From: Micromonospora mirobrigensis
GTDB taxonomy: Bacteria; Actinomycetota; Actinomycetes; Mycobacteriales; Micromonosporaceae
Assembly (NCBI RefSeq): GCF_900091555.1
Contig: NZ_FMCX01000001.1
Location: 1,476,742-1,540,741 of the forward strand
Reading direction: 5' to 3'
DNA: 64,000 bases
The stretch's first letter is position 1, and each line of letters starts with the position of its first letter. Below the pieces are notes generated by a model that saw nothing but the letters and a program-made list of their open reading frames with translations, ran no database searches and was not told the origin of the DNA. Below are positions 7,624-16,733 of this stretch, one piece after another. A program made the position numbers and the translations under genes.

Positions 7624-7769
7624 CCCGCCCCGCCGCCACATCCGGCAACCCGGCCCTCCACTCGCGAAGCTTTCCTTCGCATGCCCCCACTTGGCTGCAA
7701 GCTATTGACCGGAACCCATGCACCGGCGAGGGTGAGGAGGCAGGCACCCATCGGCGATCAGGAGGTTCG
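7624..7769 (+). other. Leader region of the amidase gene
   Basis: This is the amidase-side half of the 368-base divergent gap. It has a short near-palindrome GCGAAGCTTTCCTTCGC at 7671-7687. I see no second riboswitch and no confident promoter on the plus strand. A strong AGGAGG lies at 7760-7765. Confidence 0.3.
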
Positions 7770-9806
7770 ATGCACCTCTCAACCGGCCAGGCACGGAGAC
7801 GGCTGCTGCTGGCGGCCGCGGCCGCCACGGCCAGCGTCCTCGTGGCCGGCGGTCCCACCACCGCCGCACCCCGCACCGACGCGGCCGCCGACCCCGGCGA
7901 CCGGCAGCAGCAGTACGCCGCGGCAGCCGCCGAGTACGGCGTCCCCGAGACCGTCCTGCTGGGCGTCTCCTACCTGGAGTCCCGCTGGGACACCCACGCC
8001 GGTCGGCCGAGCACCAGCGGCGGCTACGGCCCGATGCACCTCACCGACGCCGACCAGGTCGCCGCGACCCCGTCCAGCGCCCACGTGGACGCCGACGAGG
8101 ACCCGCGCGGCGACGACTCCCGCCCGCTCACCCTGGACCCGGCCGTCGCCGCCGCCCCCTCCGGCGACCTGCTGCCCCGGGCGTCGCTGCAGACCGTCGA
8201 CGCCGCCGCCGCGCTCACCGGGCTCCCGGTGGAGGCGCTGCGCACCGACGCGGGCGCGAACATCCGCGGCGGCGCGGCGGTGCTCGCGTCGTACCAGAAG
8301 GAGCTGGGCGGGCCGGTCGGCGCCGGCGGCGACCCGGCGGCCTGGTACGCCGCGGTGGCCCGGTACTCCGGCGCGGACACCGAGGACGCCGCGGCGGCCT
8401 TCGCCGACGAGGTGTACGACCAGATCGGCCTCGGCGCCACCCGGACCACCGACGACGGTCAGCGGGTCGACCTCACCGCCGCCGCCGTCACGCCGGACGA
8501 GTCGGGGCTGCACCGGCTGGGGCTGCGCCGCGCCGAGCGGCCGGACGGTCTGGAGTGCCCGGTCCGGCTGGCCTGCGAGTGGATCCCCGCGCCCTACGAG
8601 AAGTACGGCCCGAACCCGGGCGACTACGGCAACCACGACCTCGGCAACCGACCCGCCCAGCAGAAGATCGAGTACATCGTCATCCACGACACCGAGGGCT
8701 ACTTCGGCCCGAGCGTGAAACTCGTGCAGGACAAGACCTACCTCGGCTGGCACTACACGCTGCGCTCGGTGGACGGCTACGTCGCCCAGCACATCAAGGC
8801 CAGGGACGTCGGCTGGCACGCCGGCAACTGGTACGTCAACGCCAAGTCCATCGGCATCGAGCACGAGGGCTTCGCCGGGCACGGCACCTGGTACACCGAG
8901 GCGATGTACCGGGCGTCGGCCAAGCTGGTCCGGCACCTGGCGCTGCGCTTCCGGATCCCACTGGACCGGCAGCACATCCTCGGCCACGACAACGTCCCCG
9001 GCACCACCGCCGGCACGGTGCGCGGCATGCACTGGGACCCGGGGCCGTACTGGGACTGGTCGCACTACTTCGACCTGATGAAGGTGCCGTTCCGCTCGAC
9101 CGGCACCCCGCGTACCGGCCTGGTCACCATCGACCCGGACTACGCGACGAACCAGCCGGCGTTCTACGGCTGCAACCAGCAACCGCCGGGCGTACCGACG
9201 CCGACCCCGCCGGCCGCCCCCTGCCCGCTGCGCGGATCGTCCTCGGTGATCCTGCGTACGGCGCCGAGCCTCGACGCGCCGCTGGTCAACGACCCGGGGC
9301 TGCGCCCGGACGGCACGCCCGACACCATGTACGTCTCCGACCACGGCGCCCGCGCCTCGGCCGGTCAGACGTACGCGCTGGCCGGCGTCGCGGGCGACTG
9401 GACGGCGATCTGGTACCTCGGGCAGAAGGCGTGGTTCCAGAACCCGGCCTCGGCGCCCACCGCGAAGTGGACGCACGGCTTCGTGGTGACCCCGAGGCCC
9501 GGCAGGACCAGCATCCCGGTGTACGGGCGGGCCTACCCCGAGGCGTCGGCGTACCCGGCGGGCGTGCCGGTGCAGGCCATCTCGCCGCTCCAGTACACCT
9601 TCCCCGCCGGCCAGCGGTACGCCCTCGGTGGCATCCTGCCCGGCGAGTACTACCGGGCCGTGTCGTTCGACGGCTCCGCGCCGGGTGACCGGACGGTGGT
9701 CCGGGGCGACAACCGGTACGTGCAGCTCCAGTTCGGCCACCGGGTGATGTTCGCCAACCTCGACGACGTGCTGATCCTCCCCGCCGCGGTGGGCGCACCG
9801 AGGTAG
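7770..9806 (+). CDS. Secreted N-acetylmuramoyl-L-alanine amidase (amidase_2/PGRP) with lysozyme-like N-terminal region
   Basis: 678 residues. Residues 1-33 form a signal peptide. Residues about 45-220 resemble a transglycosylase/lysozyme-like helical region (VPETVLLGVSYLESRW). The amidase_2 domain spans about 295-450: IEYIVIHDTEG with zinc ligand His306, GWHYTLRS, DVGWHAGNWYVN, SIGIEHEG, and ILGHDNVPG with His406. It cuts between MurNAc and L-Ala. The C-terminal 200 residues hold probable SH3-like strands for wall binding. ATG 7770 has a perfect AGGAGG 5 bases upstream. It lies between two NlpC/P60 endopeptidases, a coherent wall-remodelling set. Confidence 0.87.
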   Translation: MHLSTGQARRRLLLAAAAATASVLVAGGPTTAAPRTDAAADPGDRQQQYAAAAAEYGVPETVLLGVSYLESRWDTHAGRPSTSGGYGPMHLTDADQVAATPSSAHVDADEDPRGDDSRPLTLDPAVAAAPSGDLLPRASLQTVDAAAALTGLPVEALRTDAGANIRGGAAVLASYQKELGGPVGAGGDPAAWYAAVARYSGADTEDAAAAFADEVYDQIGLGATRTTDDGQRVDLTAAAVTPDESGLHRLGLRRAERPDGLECPVRLACEWIPAPYEKYGPNPGDYGNHDLGNRPAQQKIEYIVIHDTEGYFGPSVKLVQDKTYLGWHYTLRSVDGYVAQHIKARDVGWHAGNWYVNAKSIGIEHEGFAGHGTWYTEAMYRASAKLVRHLALRFRIPLDRQHILGHDNVPGTTAGTVRGMHWDPGPYWDWSHYFDLMKVPFRSTGTPRTGLVTIDPDYATNQPAFYGCNQQPPGVPTPTPPAAPCPLRGSSSVILRTAPSLDAPLVNDPGLRPDGTPDTMYVSDHGARASAGQTYALAGVAGDWTAIWYLGQKAWFQNPASAPTAKWTHGFVVTPRPGRTSIPVYGRAYPEASAYPAGVPVQAISPLQYTFPAGQRYALGGILPGEYYRAVSFDGSAPGDRTVVRGDNRYVQLQFGHRVMFANLDDVLILPAAVGAPR

Positions 9807-9815
9807 CACCGACGA

Positions 9816-9846
9816 CGAAGGGCCCCGACGGTGTCGGGGCCCTTCG
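9816..9846. terminator. Bidirectional hairpin terminator
   Basis: A perfect 14-bp stem with a 3-base loop, centred between the convergent amidase and NlpC/P60 genes. Confidence 0.8.
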
Positions 9847-9863
9847 TGCTGTTGCAGAACGGG

Positions 9864-10871
9864 TCAGGTGACCCGGCGGAAGCCGGCCACCGGCATGTTG
9901 TTGATGCTGCTCACCTGCACCGGTTTACCGGTCCTTGGTGCGTGCACCATGATGCCGTTGCCCAGATAGAGGCCGACATGGTGCAGGTCGCTGAAGAAGA
10001 AGACCAGGTCACCGGGGCGGGCCTCGGAGCGGGACACCGAGCGGCCCTCGTTCCACTGCGCACCGGTGAAGTGGGTCAGGTAGATGCCGGCCGCCTTGTA
10101 GGCGTACTGGGTCAGGCCCGAGCAGTCGAACGAGTTCGGACCGGTGGCACCCCAGACGTACGGGTCACCGACCTGCTGGCAGGCCCGCTTGATGGCGGTG
10201 CGGGCGGCCTCGGCCACCACGCCCTCGATCGTCGGGCAGCCCTCGACGCTGACCACCGTCTTCGGCATCGACGCCTTGAGCCGCTTGATCTCGGCGTCGA
10301 TCTGCTTCTTCTTGGCGGCCAGGTCGGCCTCCTGCTCGACCTGGTCGGCGATCAACTGGTCGAGCTTCTGCTTCTGCGCGGAGAACTTGTCCCGAATGGC
10401 GAGCACGCCGGCGATCTGGTTGCGCTCGTGCGCGGCGAGCCGGTCCAGGATGGTGAGCTGCTCGGCCAGGTCACCCGGCTTGATGTCGGCCAGCAGCGCG
10501 CCGGCCTCGACCGTGGGCCCGGTCATGTAGTGCTGGGAGGCCAGCTCGCCGATCCGGCCCATGGCCAGTTCGCTCTCCAGGGCCAGGGGCTGGATCTTCT
10601 TCTCCAGCTCCTTGGACTTCTTGCGGTTCACCCGCAGCTTGGACCGGACCTCGTTGTACTTCTCGATGGTCGGTTCGAGCTGCTCCCACTGCTTGTCGAT
10701 CGCGGCCTCGATCTCGTCCACCGAGGGTGCGGCGTGCGCGGGGGCGGTGAGCATTCCCGCGCCGACGAACACCGCCGCCAGCACGGCGATCAGACGGTGG
10801 ACGACCCGTCGCGAGCGCCGGGGGCCGGCGAACCGGACGGGCGCGTGACGATGAGGGGGCATGACAGCCAC
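9864..10871 (-). CDS. Secreted NlpC/P60 peptidoglycan endopeptidase, second paralogue
   Basis: About 335 residues with the same architecture as the 6367-7401 gene: signal segment ending AHA, a Lys/Glu-rich coiled-coil (SKLRVNRKKSKELEKKI), then NlpC/P60 with FDCSGLT catalytic Cys and HHVGLYLG His. The two share DLHHVG and RPGDLVF blocks but differ in the linker. Start: AAAGGAG lies 9 bases before GTG 10871, so I prefer this over ATG 10862 (18 bases away) and over the long frame from 10961, which begins inside the -10 box. No c-di-AMP aptamer is present here; an ordinary promoter is. Confidence 0.85.
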   Translation of the reverse strand: MAVMPPHRHAPVRFAGPRRSRRVVHRLIAVLAAVFVGAGMLTAPAHAAPSVDEIEAAIDKQWEQLEPTIEKYNEVRSKLRVNRKKSKELEKKIQPLALESELAMGRIGELASQHYMTGPTVEAGALLADIKPGDLAEQLTILDRLAAHERNQIAGVLAIRDKFSAQKQKLDQLIADQVEQEADLAAKKKQIDAEIKRLKASMPKTVVSVEGCPTIEGVVAEAARTAIKRACQQVGDPYVWGATGPNSFDCSGLTQYAYKAAGIYLTHFTGAQWNEGRSVSRSEARPGDLVFFFSDLHHVGLYLGNGIMVHAPRTGKPVQVSSINNMPVAGFRRVT

Positions 10872-10957
10872 CGGCACCGACTCCTTTTTGCGAGCTTCCG
10901 CCGGGCGCCTCGTGAGGGGAAGGTTCCGAGGCCGACGACCACAGCGGTCGGTGCCCC

Positions 10958-10986
10958 ACATTAGGGAAGGTGCGGGACGTTATCAA
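10958..10986 (-). promoter_or_regulatory. Sigma-70 type promoter of the second NlpC/P60 gene
   Basis: Minus strand TTGATA (10981-10986), 17-base spacer, TAATGT (10958-10963). Transcription would begin near 10951, giving an 80-base leader. Confidence 0.65.
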
Positions 10987-11021
10987 GACGGGACATTGCA
11001 CCGTCACCGCTGGGCAACGGC

Positions 11022-11042
11022 TTGCGTACCAACGGTACGCAA
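11022..11042 (-). terminator. Short palindrome after the CBS gene
   Basis: TTGCGTACC-AAC-GGTACGCAA: a perfect 9-bp stem with a 3-base loop, starting 4 bases past the stop of the minus-strand CNNM/CBS gene. It could equally be an operator for the NlpC/P60 promoter 36 bases further on. Confidence 0.5.
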
Positions 11043-11045
11043 TTC

Positions 11046-12047
11046 CTAGCCAACGATGGCTGTCAATACATCGTCGAGCGTCACCACGCCGAGGGGGCGA
11101 CGGCCGTCGCTCACCAGCACCATGTGCCGCCGCTCGCGGCGCATCGCGAGCAGCAGATCGGCCAGCGTCCGGTCCGGCGGCACCACCGCCAACGGCCGGT
11201 ACACCTCCGCCGGCACCGGCGCCCGCCGGCTCGCCCCGGAGTAGCCCAGCACGTCCTTGACGTGCACGAACCCGAGCACCCGGCGACTGGCCCGCTGCAC
11301 CACCGGGAAGCGGGACCGGCCGGTCCGGGTGGCCAGCACCTCCAGCGACGCCGGCGAGACGTCCTCCGCCACCGTGGTCACCGTCGACCAGGGCTGCAAC
11401 GCGTCCGCCGCCGTCCGGCTGTGCAGCGCCAGGGCACCGGTGATCCGGGCGTGCTCCTCCGCGTCCAGCAGCCCCTCGGTACGCGCCTGCGACACCAGCC
11501 CGGCCAGCTCCTCGGCGGTGAAGACGGTCTTCACCGCGTCCGTCGCCTCGATCCGCCAGAACCGCAGCACCTGCCGGGCCGCCCACTTCATCGCCAGCAG
11601 CAACGGCTTGGTGGCCAGGCAGAAGGCCAGCATCGCCGGACCCAGCCAGAGCGCCGACAGCTCCGGCCCGGCCAACGTGATGTTCTTCGGCACCATCTCG
11701 CCGACGACGGTGTGCAGGAACACCACCACACCCAGGGCGATCAGGAAGGCCACCGGGTGCACCGCGCCCTCCGGCAGCCGGACCACGGTGAAGACCGGTT
11801 CCAGCAGGTGCGCCAGCGCCGGTTCGGCGATCGCGCCCAGGCCCAGCGAGCAGATGGTGATGCCCAACTGCGCACCGGCGATCATCAACGGGATCTGGTT
11901 CATCGCCGACAACGCCCAGCGGGCCCGCTTCGAGGTGGCGGCGAGCGGCTCGATCACCGTCCGGCGGGAGGCGATCAGGGCGAACTCGCTGCCCACGAAG
12001 AAGGCGTTGCCGAGCAGCAGCACGACCGTGACCAGCAGCTCACTCAT
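11046..12047 (-). CDS. CNNM/CBS-domain membrane protein (HlyC/CorC-like), short paralogue
   Basis: 333 residues. The N-terminal CNNM (DUF21) region with about four membrane segments (1-170) contains GNAFFVGSEFALIASRR and GEMVPKNITL, both hallmarks of the family. Two CBS motifs follow (about 195-325). Family members export Mg2+ or other divalent ions, or regulate such transport by binding nucleotides at the CBS pair. It lacks the C-terminal CorC domain that the upstream gene has. The start overlaps the end of that gene by 8 bases, so the two are translationally coupled and may form a heterodimer. Confidence 0.83.
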   Translation of the reverse strand: MSELLVTVVLLLGNAFFVGSEFALIASRRTVIEPLAATSKRARWALSAMNQIPLMIAGAQLGITICSLGLGAIAEPALAHLLEPVFTVVRLPEGAVHPVAFLIALGVVVFLHTVVGEMVPKNITLAGPELSALWLGPAMLAFCLATKPLLLAMKWAARQVLRFWRIEATDAVKTVFTAEELAGLVSQARTEGLLDAEEHARITGALALHSRTAADALQPWSTVTTVAEDVSPASLEVLATRTGRSRFPVVQRASRRVLGFVHVKDVLGYSGASRRAPVPAEVYRPLAVVPPDRTLADLLLAMRRERRHMVLVSDGRRPLGVVTLDDVLTAIVG

Positions 12048-13347
12048 CGTCGGTGGGCTCCTCGGGGCGGACCACCCGGACCTGCTCGATCCGGTGCCGC
12101 TCCACCTCGACGACGGTGAACTCGTACCCGCCCGCCTCCACCGCCTCCCCGGCCACCGGGATGTGACCCAGCCGGGCCATCAGCCATCCCGCGAGGGTCT
12201 CGTACGGCCCCTCGGGCAGCCGGAAGCCGGTCTGCTCCGCCAGCTCGTCGGAGCGCAGCACCCCGTCCACCAGCACCGTCCGCTCGCCGCCGGGCACGGT
12301 CAGCTGCGCCGCGTGCGCGTCGTCCACCGCCGCCGGGTCGAACTCGTCGGCGATCTCCCCGACCAGCTCCTCCACCAGGTCCTCGACGGTCACCACGCCG
12401 TCGGTGCCGCCGTACTCGTCGACCACGATCGCCAGGTCGGCGCCGGCCGCCTTGAGCGCCGCCAGCACCCCGTCCAGGTCCAGGCTCTCCGGCACGTACA
12501 CCGGTTCCCGGGCGACCGCCGCCACGGTGGTCGACTCCCGTCGGGCCGGCGGCACACCGAGCGCGTCCGGCACCCCGGCCACCCCGGTGACCAGGTCCAG
12601 CGTCTCCTCGTACACCGGGAAGCGGGTCCGGCCCGTCTCCTGCGACAGGTCGAGCAGCTCGGCCACGGTGGCGCTGGCCCGCAGCGCGATCACGTCGACC
12701 CGCGGGGTCATCGCCTCCGCAGCCCGCTTGTCGCCGAAACGGATGGTCCGGCGCAGCAGCATGGCGGTGTCCGTCGGCAGCGCCCCGGCCCGGGCCGAGA
12801 TGGCCGCCAGCAGCCCCAGCTCCTCCGGCGAGCGGGCGCTCGCCAGCTCCTCCTGCGGCTCCACGCCCAGCTGCCGGACCAGCCGGTTCGCCGAGTCGTT
12901 CAGACCCCGGATCAGCCAGCCGAAGGTCCGGGAGAAGGTGTGCATCGGGCCGGCGGTGGCCAGCGCGGCCGGCATCGGCCGGGCCAGCGCCAGGTTCTTC
13001 GGCACCAGCTCACCGAAGAGCATCGAGATCAGGGTGGCCAGCGCCAGCGCCAGCAGCGGGGTGAACCGCTCGGCGCCGCCCACCGGACGCAGCAGCGGAC
13101 CGAAGAGCCGGGCCAGCGCCGGCTCGGCCAGGTAACCGGTGAGCAGCGCGGTGATGGTGATGCCCAGCTGCGCGCCGGAGAGCTGGAAGGAGAGGTGGTG
13201 CAACGCCCGGCGTACGGTGGCGGCCCGGCCGTCGCCCTCGCCCGCCCGCCGGTCGATCTCCGCGCGGTCCACCGTCACCAGGGCGAACTCGGCAACGACG
13301 AAGAACGCGTTGCCGGCGGTCAGCAGCACGAAGCCGACCAGGGGCAA
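12040..13347 (-). CDS. CNNM/CBS/CorC_HlyC-domain membrane protein, long paralogue
   Basis: 435 residues: CNNM membrane domain (1-190; NAFFVVAEFALVTVDR, GELVPKNLAL), two CBS domains (about 205-335; EYGGTDGVVTVEDLVEELVG) and a C-terminal CorC_HlyC domain (about 350-425). Probably a divalent-cation transporter or its regulator. The start is uncertain. TTG 13347 is the only near-standard start, yet the frame stays open upstream and the hydrophobic LLLGALLPLVGF run continues to about 13375, so translation may begin earlier. Coupled to the short paralogue downstream and divergent from the GPP34 gene. Confidence 0.8.
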   Translation of the reverse strand: MPLVGFVLLTAGNAFFVVAEFALVTVDRAEIDRRAGEGDGRAATVRRALHHLSFQLSGAQLGITITALLTGYLAEPALARLFGPLLRPVGGAERFTPLLALALATLISMLFGELVPKNLALARPMPAALATAGPMHTFSRTFGWLIRGLNDSANRLVRQLGVEPQEELASARSPEELGLLAAISARAGALPTDTAMLLRRTIRFGDKRAAEAMTPRVDVIALRASATVAELLDLSQETGRTRFPVYEETLDLVTGVAGVPDALGVPPARRESTTVAAVAREPVYVPESLDLDGVLAALKAAGADLAIVVDEYGGTDGVVTVEDLVEELVGEIADEFDPAAVDDAHAAQLTVPGGERTVLVDGVLRSDELAEQTGFRLPEGPYETLAGWLMARLGHIPVAGEAVEAGGYEFTVVEVERHRIEQVRVVRPEEPTDDE

Positions 13348-13443
13348 CAGCGCGCCGAGCAGCAGACCGTCGATGACCGGGATTGTTTCACGCGGGCCGG
13401 CCGGGCACGAGTTCGCGGTCCCGGCCGGCTCGCGCGCCGGCGA

Positions 13444-13449
13444 TAACCT
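13444..13449 (+). promoter_or_regulatory. -10 box, leaderless promoter of the GPP34 gene
   Basis: TAACCT ends 8 bases before the ATG at 13458. Confidence 0.45.
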
Positions 13450-13457
13450 TGGTCGGC

Positions 13458-14138
13458 ATGGAGCCGCTCATCCTTCCTGACGAACTGGTCCTGCTCGCCT
13501 ACGACGACGAAGGCACCAACCGGCTCGGCCGCCCGCACCTCGATCACGGGCTCGCCGGAGCGGTGCTGCTGGAGCTGGCCCTCGCCGGCCGGGTGGAGGT
13601 GGCCGACGGCCGGCTGGTGACCGTCGACCCGACGCCGGTCGGCCACCCGGTCCTCGACGCCGCGCTGGCCGAGGTGGCCCGCGACGGGAAGCGACGCAAG
13701 CCCAAGGACTGGATCACCCGGTTGGCCAAGGGCCTGCCGGACCGGGTGCTGACCGGCCTGGTGGCGGCCGGGGTGCTGCGCCGGGAGTCCGACAAGGTGC
13801 TGCTGGTCTTCCCGCGTACCCGCTATCCGTCGCCGACCGGCGCCGAGCCGGCGGCCGAGACGGACGCCCGGCGGCGGATGGGCGACGCGCTGCTCGCCGA
13901 CGGGCCGGTGGACGCGCGCACGGCGGCGCTGCTCGGCCTGGTCAAGGCGGTCGGCCTGGACCGGAAGCTCTTCCGGGAGCTGCCCAGGGAGCGGGTGAAG
14001 GCACGGCTGGCGGAGATCGCCGCGGGCGACTGGGCCAGTGCGGCGGCCCGCAAGGCGATCGAGGAGACGCAGGCCGCCGTCCTCCTCGCCACCAGTGTCG
14101 CGACCACGGCCGCGATCGTGACCACCGCCACGTCCTGA
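13458..14138 (+). CDS. GPP34 (GOLPH3-like) family protein
   Basis: 226 residues matching the GPP34 fold throughout (LILPDELVLLAYDDEG at the start, DHGLAGAVLLELALAGRVEV, KPKDWITRLAKGLPDRVL, RTAALLGLVKAVGL). The eukaryotic relative GOLPH3 binds phosphatidylinositol 4-phosphate on Golgi membranes; bacterial copies are common in actinobacteria and of unknown role. The C-terminus ends in an Ala/Thr/Val-rich hydrophobic stretch (about 205-226). Single gene with a strong terminator shared with the convergent etfD-like gene. Confidence 0.85.
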   Translation: MEPLILPDELVLLAYDDEGTNRLGRPHLDHGLAGAVLLELALAGRVEVADGRLVTVDPTPVGHPVLDAALAEVARDGKRRKPKDWITRLAKGLPDRVLTGLVAAGVLRRESDKVLLVFPRTRYPSPTGAEPAAETDARRRMGDALLADGPVDARTAALLGLVKAVGLDRKLFRELPRERVKARLAEIAAGDWASAAARKAIEETQAAVLLATSVATTAAIVTTATS

Positions 14139-14147
14139 CCGGAAGCC

Positions 14148-14182
14148 GACGGCGGCGGCACCCCGTGGGTGCCGCCGCCGTC
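14148..14182. terminator. Bidirectional hairpin terminator
   Basis: A perfect 15-bp stem (GACGGCGGCGGCACC and its complement) with a 5-base loop between convergent genes. Confidence 0.8.
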
Positions 14183-14211
14183 GTCGATCTGCGATGCGAA
14201 GGGGTACGACC

Positions 14212-16455
14212 TCAGCCGGCGACCGGCGCGGTCTCCTTCTCGGCGCCCGGGGCGCCCTCCGGCTTCACCGAGCGGAGCAGCACGCTCGCCACGTCCACCA
14301 CCTCGACCTGCTCGCCGGCGCCCTTGCCGTTGACCCCGTCGTTGAGCATCGTCGAGCAGAACGGGCAGCCGACGGCGACCGTCCTCGCCCCGGTGGACAT
14401 GGCCTCCTCGACCCGGTCCACGTTGATCCGCTTGCCGATCTTCTCCTCCATCCACATCCGGGCGCCGCCGGCGCCGCAGCAGAAGGAGCGCTCGCTGTTG
14501 CGGGGCATCTCGACGAGGCCGCTGTCGCGGCCAGCGGCGGAAGCCGTCGCTGCGCCATCGGCGCCGCCGAGAGCGGCGCCCAGCACCTCACGCGGCGGGG
14601 CGAAGACCCGGTTGTGCCGGCCCAGGTAGCACGGGTCGTGGTAGGTCACGCCGCCGTCGACCGGCTGGACCGGGGTGAGCTTGCCGGTGCTGACCAGGTG
14701 GGCCAGGAGCTGGGTGTGGTGGACCACCTCGAACTCGCCGCCGAGCTGGCCGTACTCGTTGCCCAGGGTGTTGAAGCAGTGCGGGCAGGTGGCCACGATC
14801 TTGCGCTTGGCCTTCTCCCGGCCCTCGAACGCCTCGTTGAGGGTCTCGACGTTCTGCTGGGCGAGCATCTGGAAGACGAACTCGTTGCCGATCCGGCGGG
14901 CCGGGTCGCCGGAGCAGGTCTCCCCCTCGCCGAGGATGGCGAAGGAGACGCCGGCCTCGTTGAGCAGGGTCGCGACCGCCCGGGTGGTCTTCTTGGCCCG
15001 GTCCTCGAACGCGCCGGCGCAGCCGACCCAGAAGAGGTACTCGAAGTCCTCGACCTCGCCGACCCGCGGCACCTCGAAGTCCAGGCCCTTGGTCCAGTCC
15101 TCGCGGGTGTTCTGCGGGGCGCCCCACGGGTTGCCCTTGTTCTCCAGGTTGCGCAGCATGACGCCGGCCTCGGAGGGGAAGCTCGACTCGATCAGCACCT
15201 GGTAGCGGCGCATGTCGACGATGTGGTCGACGTGCTCGATGTCGACCGGGCACTGCTCGACGCAGGCGCCGCAGGTGGTGCAGGACCAGAGGACGTCGGG
15301 GTCGATGATCCCGCCCTCCTCGGCCGTGCCGATCAGCGGCTTGTTCGACTCGGCCAGGGTCAGCACGTCCAGGTGGGCGAGCTGCGCCTCGGTGGCCTTC
15401 TCCTCACCGGTGAGGTCCTTGCCGCCACCGGCCAGCAGGTACGGCGCCTTGGCGTACGCGTGGTCGCGGAGGCTGAGGATCAGCAGCTTCGGCGACAGCG
15501 GCTTGCCGGTGTTCCAGGCCGGGCACTGTGACTGACAGCGACCGCACTCGGTGCAGGTGCTGAAGTCCAGCAGGCCCTTCCAGCTGAACTGCTCGACCTG
15601 GGCGACGCCGAACTGGTCCTTCTCCGGGTCGGCCTCCTCGAAGTCGAGCGGCTTGCCCTCGCTCATCATCGGGCGCAGCGGGCCCAGGCCGGAGCCGGCC
15701 GGCTTGGCCGGGTCGCGCTTGAAGAAGATGTTGGGGAAGGCCAGGAAGCGGTGCCAGGCGACGCCCATGGTGACGTTCAGCGAGATCACGATGAGCCAGG
15801 TCATCGAGATCATGATCTTGATGAGCGCGGCGATGCTCGCGCCGTCCTGCCAGGCGGGCAGCACCGCGCCGACCGCGTGGCTGAGCGGGGTGGCCCAGGC
15901 CGGGTACTCGAAGTGGTCCGTGGCCACCTTGAAGCCCCGGATCACGAAGCCGAAGATCAGGACCAGCAGCACGATCCACTCGACGAAGTAGCCCTGCCAC
16001 ATGGTCGAGCCGGTGAACCGGGACCGCCCGCCGGGACGGGTGGGCCGGTTGCGCAGCCGGATGGCCATCAGCACCAGGATGCCGACCAGGCCGAGGATGC
16101 CGATCCACTCGGTGACCAGGCCGAAGATCGTCCAGGGCCCGACGACCGGCAGCCCGCCGGTCGGGGTGACGACCTCGAAGTACGCCTCGAGCACCAGCAG
16201 CGACAGCACGACGAAGCCGACCATCACGGTCCAGTGCGCCGCCCCGACCACGCTCCACTTCAGCATGCGGGTGTGGCCGGCGGTCTCGACCAGCATGGTC
16301 TTCGTGCGGGTGCCCTTGTCACCGAAGCGCTCCGGCGCCGGCTGCCCGAGCCGGATGACGGCCGTCATCTTCATGACCGCTCGTACCGCCAACCACACCG
16401 CCACGGCGGTGATGGCGGCCGCGAGGATCGTGGTGACGATCTGGACGCTGCCCAT
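14212..16455 (-). CDS. etfD: Membrane iron-sulfur oxidoreductase, EtfD-type (heterodisulfide reductase/GlcF superfamily)
   Basis: 747 residues. Residues 1-260 hold about five membrane helices of the nitrate-reductase-gamma type, with histidines suited to haem. At about 300-420 are two 4Fe-4S motifs (CTECGRCQSQCP and CTTCGACVEQCP). Two CCG domains follow (VGCAGAF near 465, CCGAGGARMW near 680). This is the architecture of mycobacterial EtfD (Rv0338c), which passes electrons from electron-transfer flavoprotein to the quinone pool during acyl-CoA oxidation. That role is inferred from similarity and fits the acyl-CoA dehydrogenase gene at 44.4 kb. ATG 16455 has GGGAGG upstream. Confidence 0.8.
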   Translation of the reverse strand: MGSVQIVTTILAAAITAVAVWLAVRAVMKMTAVIRLGQPAPERFGDKGTRTKTMLVETAGHTRMLKWSVVGAAHWTVMVGFVVLSLLVLEAYFEVVTPTGGLPVVGPWTIFGLVTEWIGILGLVGILVLMAIRLRNRPTRPGGRSRFTGSTMWQGYFVEWIVLLVLIFGFVIRGFKVATDHFEYPAWATPLSHAVGAVLPAWQDGASIAALIKIMISMTWLIVISLNVTMGVAWHRFLAFPNIFFKRDPAKPAGSGLGPLRPMMSEGKPLDFEEADPEKDQFGVAQVEQFSWKGLLDFSTCTECGRCQSQCPAWNTGKPLSPKLLILSLRDHAYAKAPYLLAGGGKDLTGEEKATEAQLAHLDVLTLAESNKPLIGTAEEGGIIDPDVLWSCTTCGACVEQCPVDIEHVDHIVDMRRYQVLIESSFPSEAGVMLRNLENKGNPWGAPQNTREDWTKGLDFEVPRVGEVEDFEYLFWVGCAGAFEDRAKKTTRAVATLLNEAGVSFAILGEGETCSGDPARRIGNEFVFQMLAQQNVETLNEAFEGREKAKRKIVATCPHCFNTLGNEYGQLGGEFEVVHHTQLLAHLVSTGKLTPVQPVDGGVTYHDPCYLGRHNRVFAPPREVLGAALGGADGAATASAAGRDSGLVEMPRNSERSFCCGAGGARMWMEEKIGKRINVDRVEEAMSTGARTVAVGCPFCSTMLNDGVNGKGAGEQVEVVDVASVLLRSVKPEGAPGAEKETAPVAG

Positions 16456-16489
16456 CGAGTTGGCCTCCCGGTCTGCTGCTTGTCCGTGC

Positions 16490-16519
16490 AGCCTACGCGC
16501 AAGGTTACCCAGCAGTAAC
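16490..16519 (-). promoter_or_regulatory. Promoter and overlapping operator of the etfD-like gene
   Basis: Minus strand TTACTG (16513-16518), 17 bases, TAGGCT (16490-16495). An inverted repeat GTTAC-N6-GTAAC (16504-16519) covers the -35 box and the edge of the spacer, a position suited to repression. Nothing else is evident in the 278-base gap up to crgA. Confidence 0.5.
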
Positions 16520-16733
16520 GTGAGTCATCTCGCACCGGCCGCGCCGCCCTGCGGACACCTTAGGTGGACCGGCCGCGCCGCGCCGGGCAGGGGCGTCGTG
16601 GCGTGACCTCGTCCACCGCGACACGCCGGGCGTCGCCGGGGCACGGCTGCGGCCCGGGCCCCGGAATTCGGGGACCGGGCCGGTGGCGCGGGGCGGGCGT
16701 CGCCGCGCGGGCCGAGGACGGCCCGTCAGCGGG

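Noticed and set aside
7779..9809. A 676-codon minus-strand frame opposite the amidase
   Set aside because: Val/Gly/Arg-rich shadow; the plus-strand amidase has signal peptide, zinc motif and ribosome site.
10872..11045. A possible second c-di-AMP riboswitch before the 9864-10871 endopeptidase
   Set aside because: None of the ydaO conserved blocks is present; only an ordinary promoter and a short palindrome are seen.
11257..13446. A 729-codon plus-strand frame opposite the CNNM/CBS genes
   Set aside because: Composition is Arg/Ser/His-rich with no hydrophobic or domain pattern; it is the complement of two clear membrane-protein genes.
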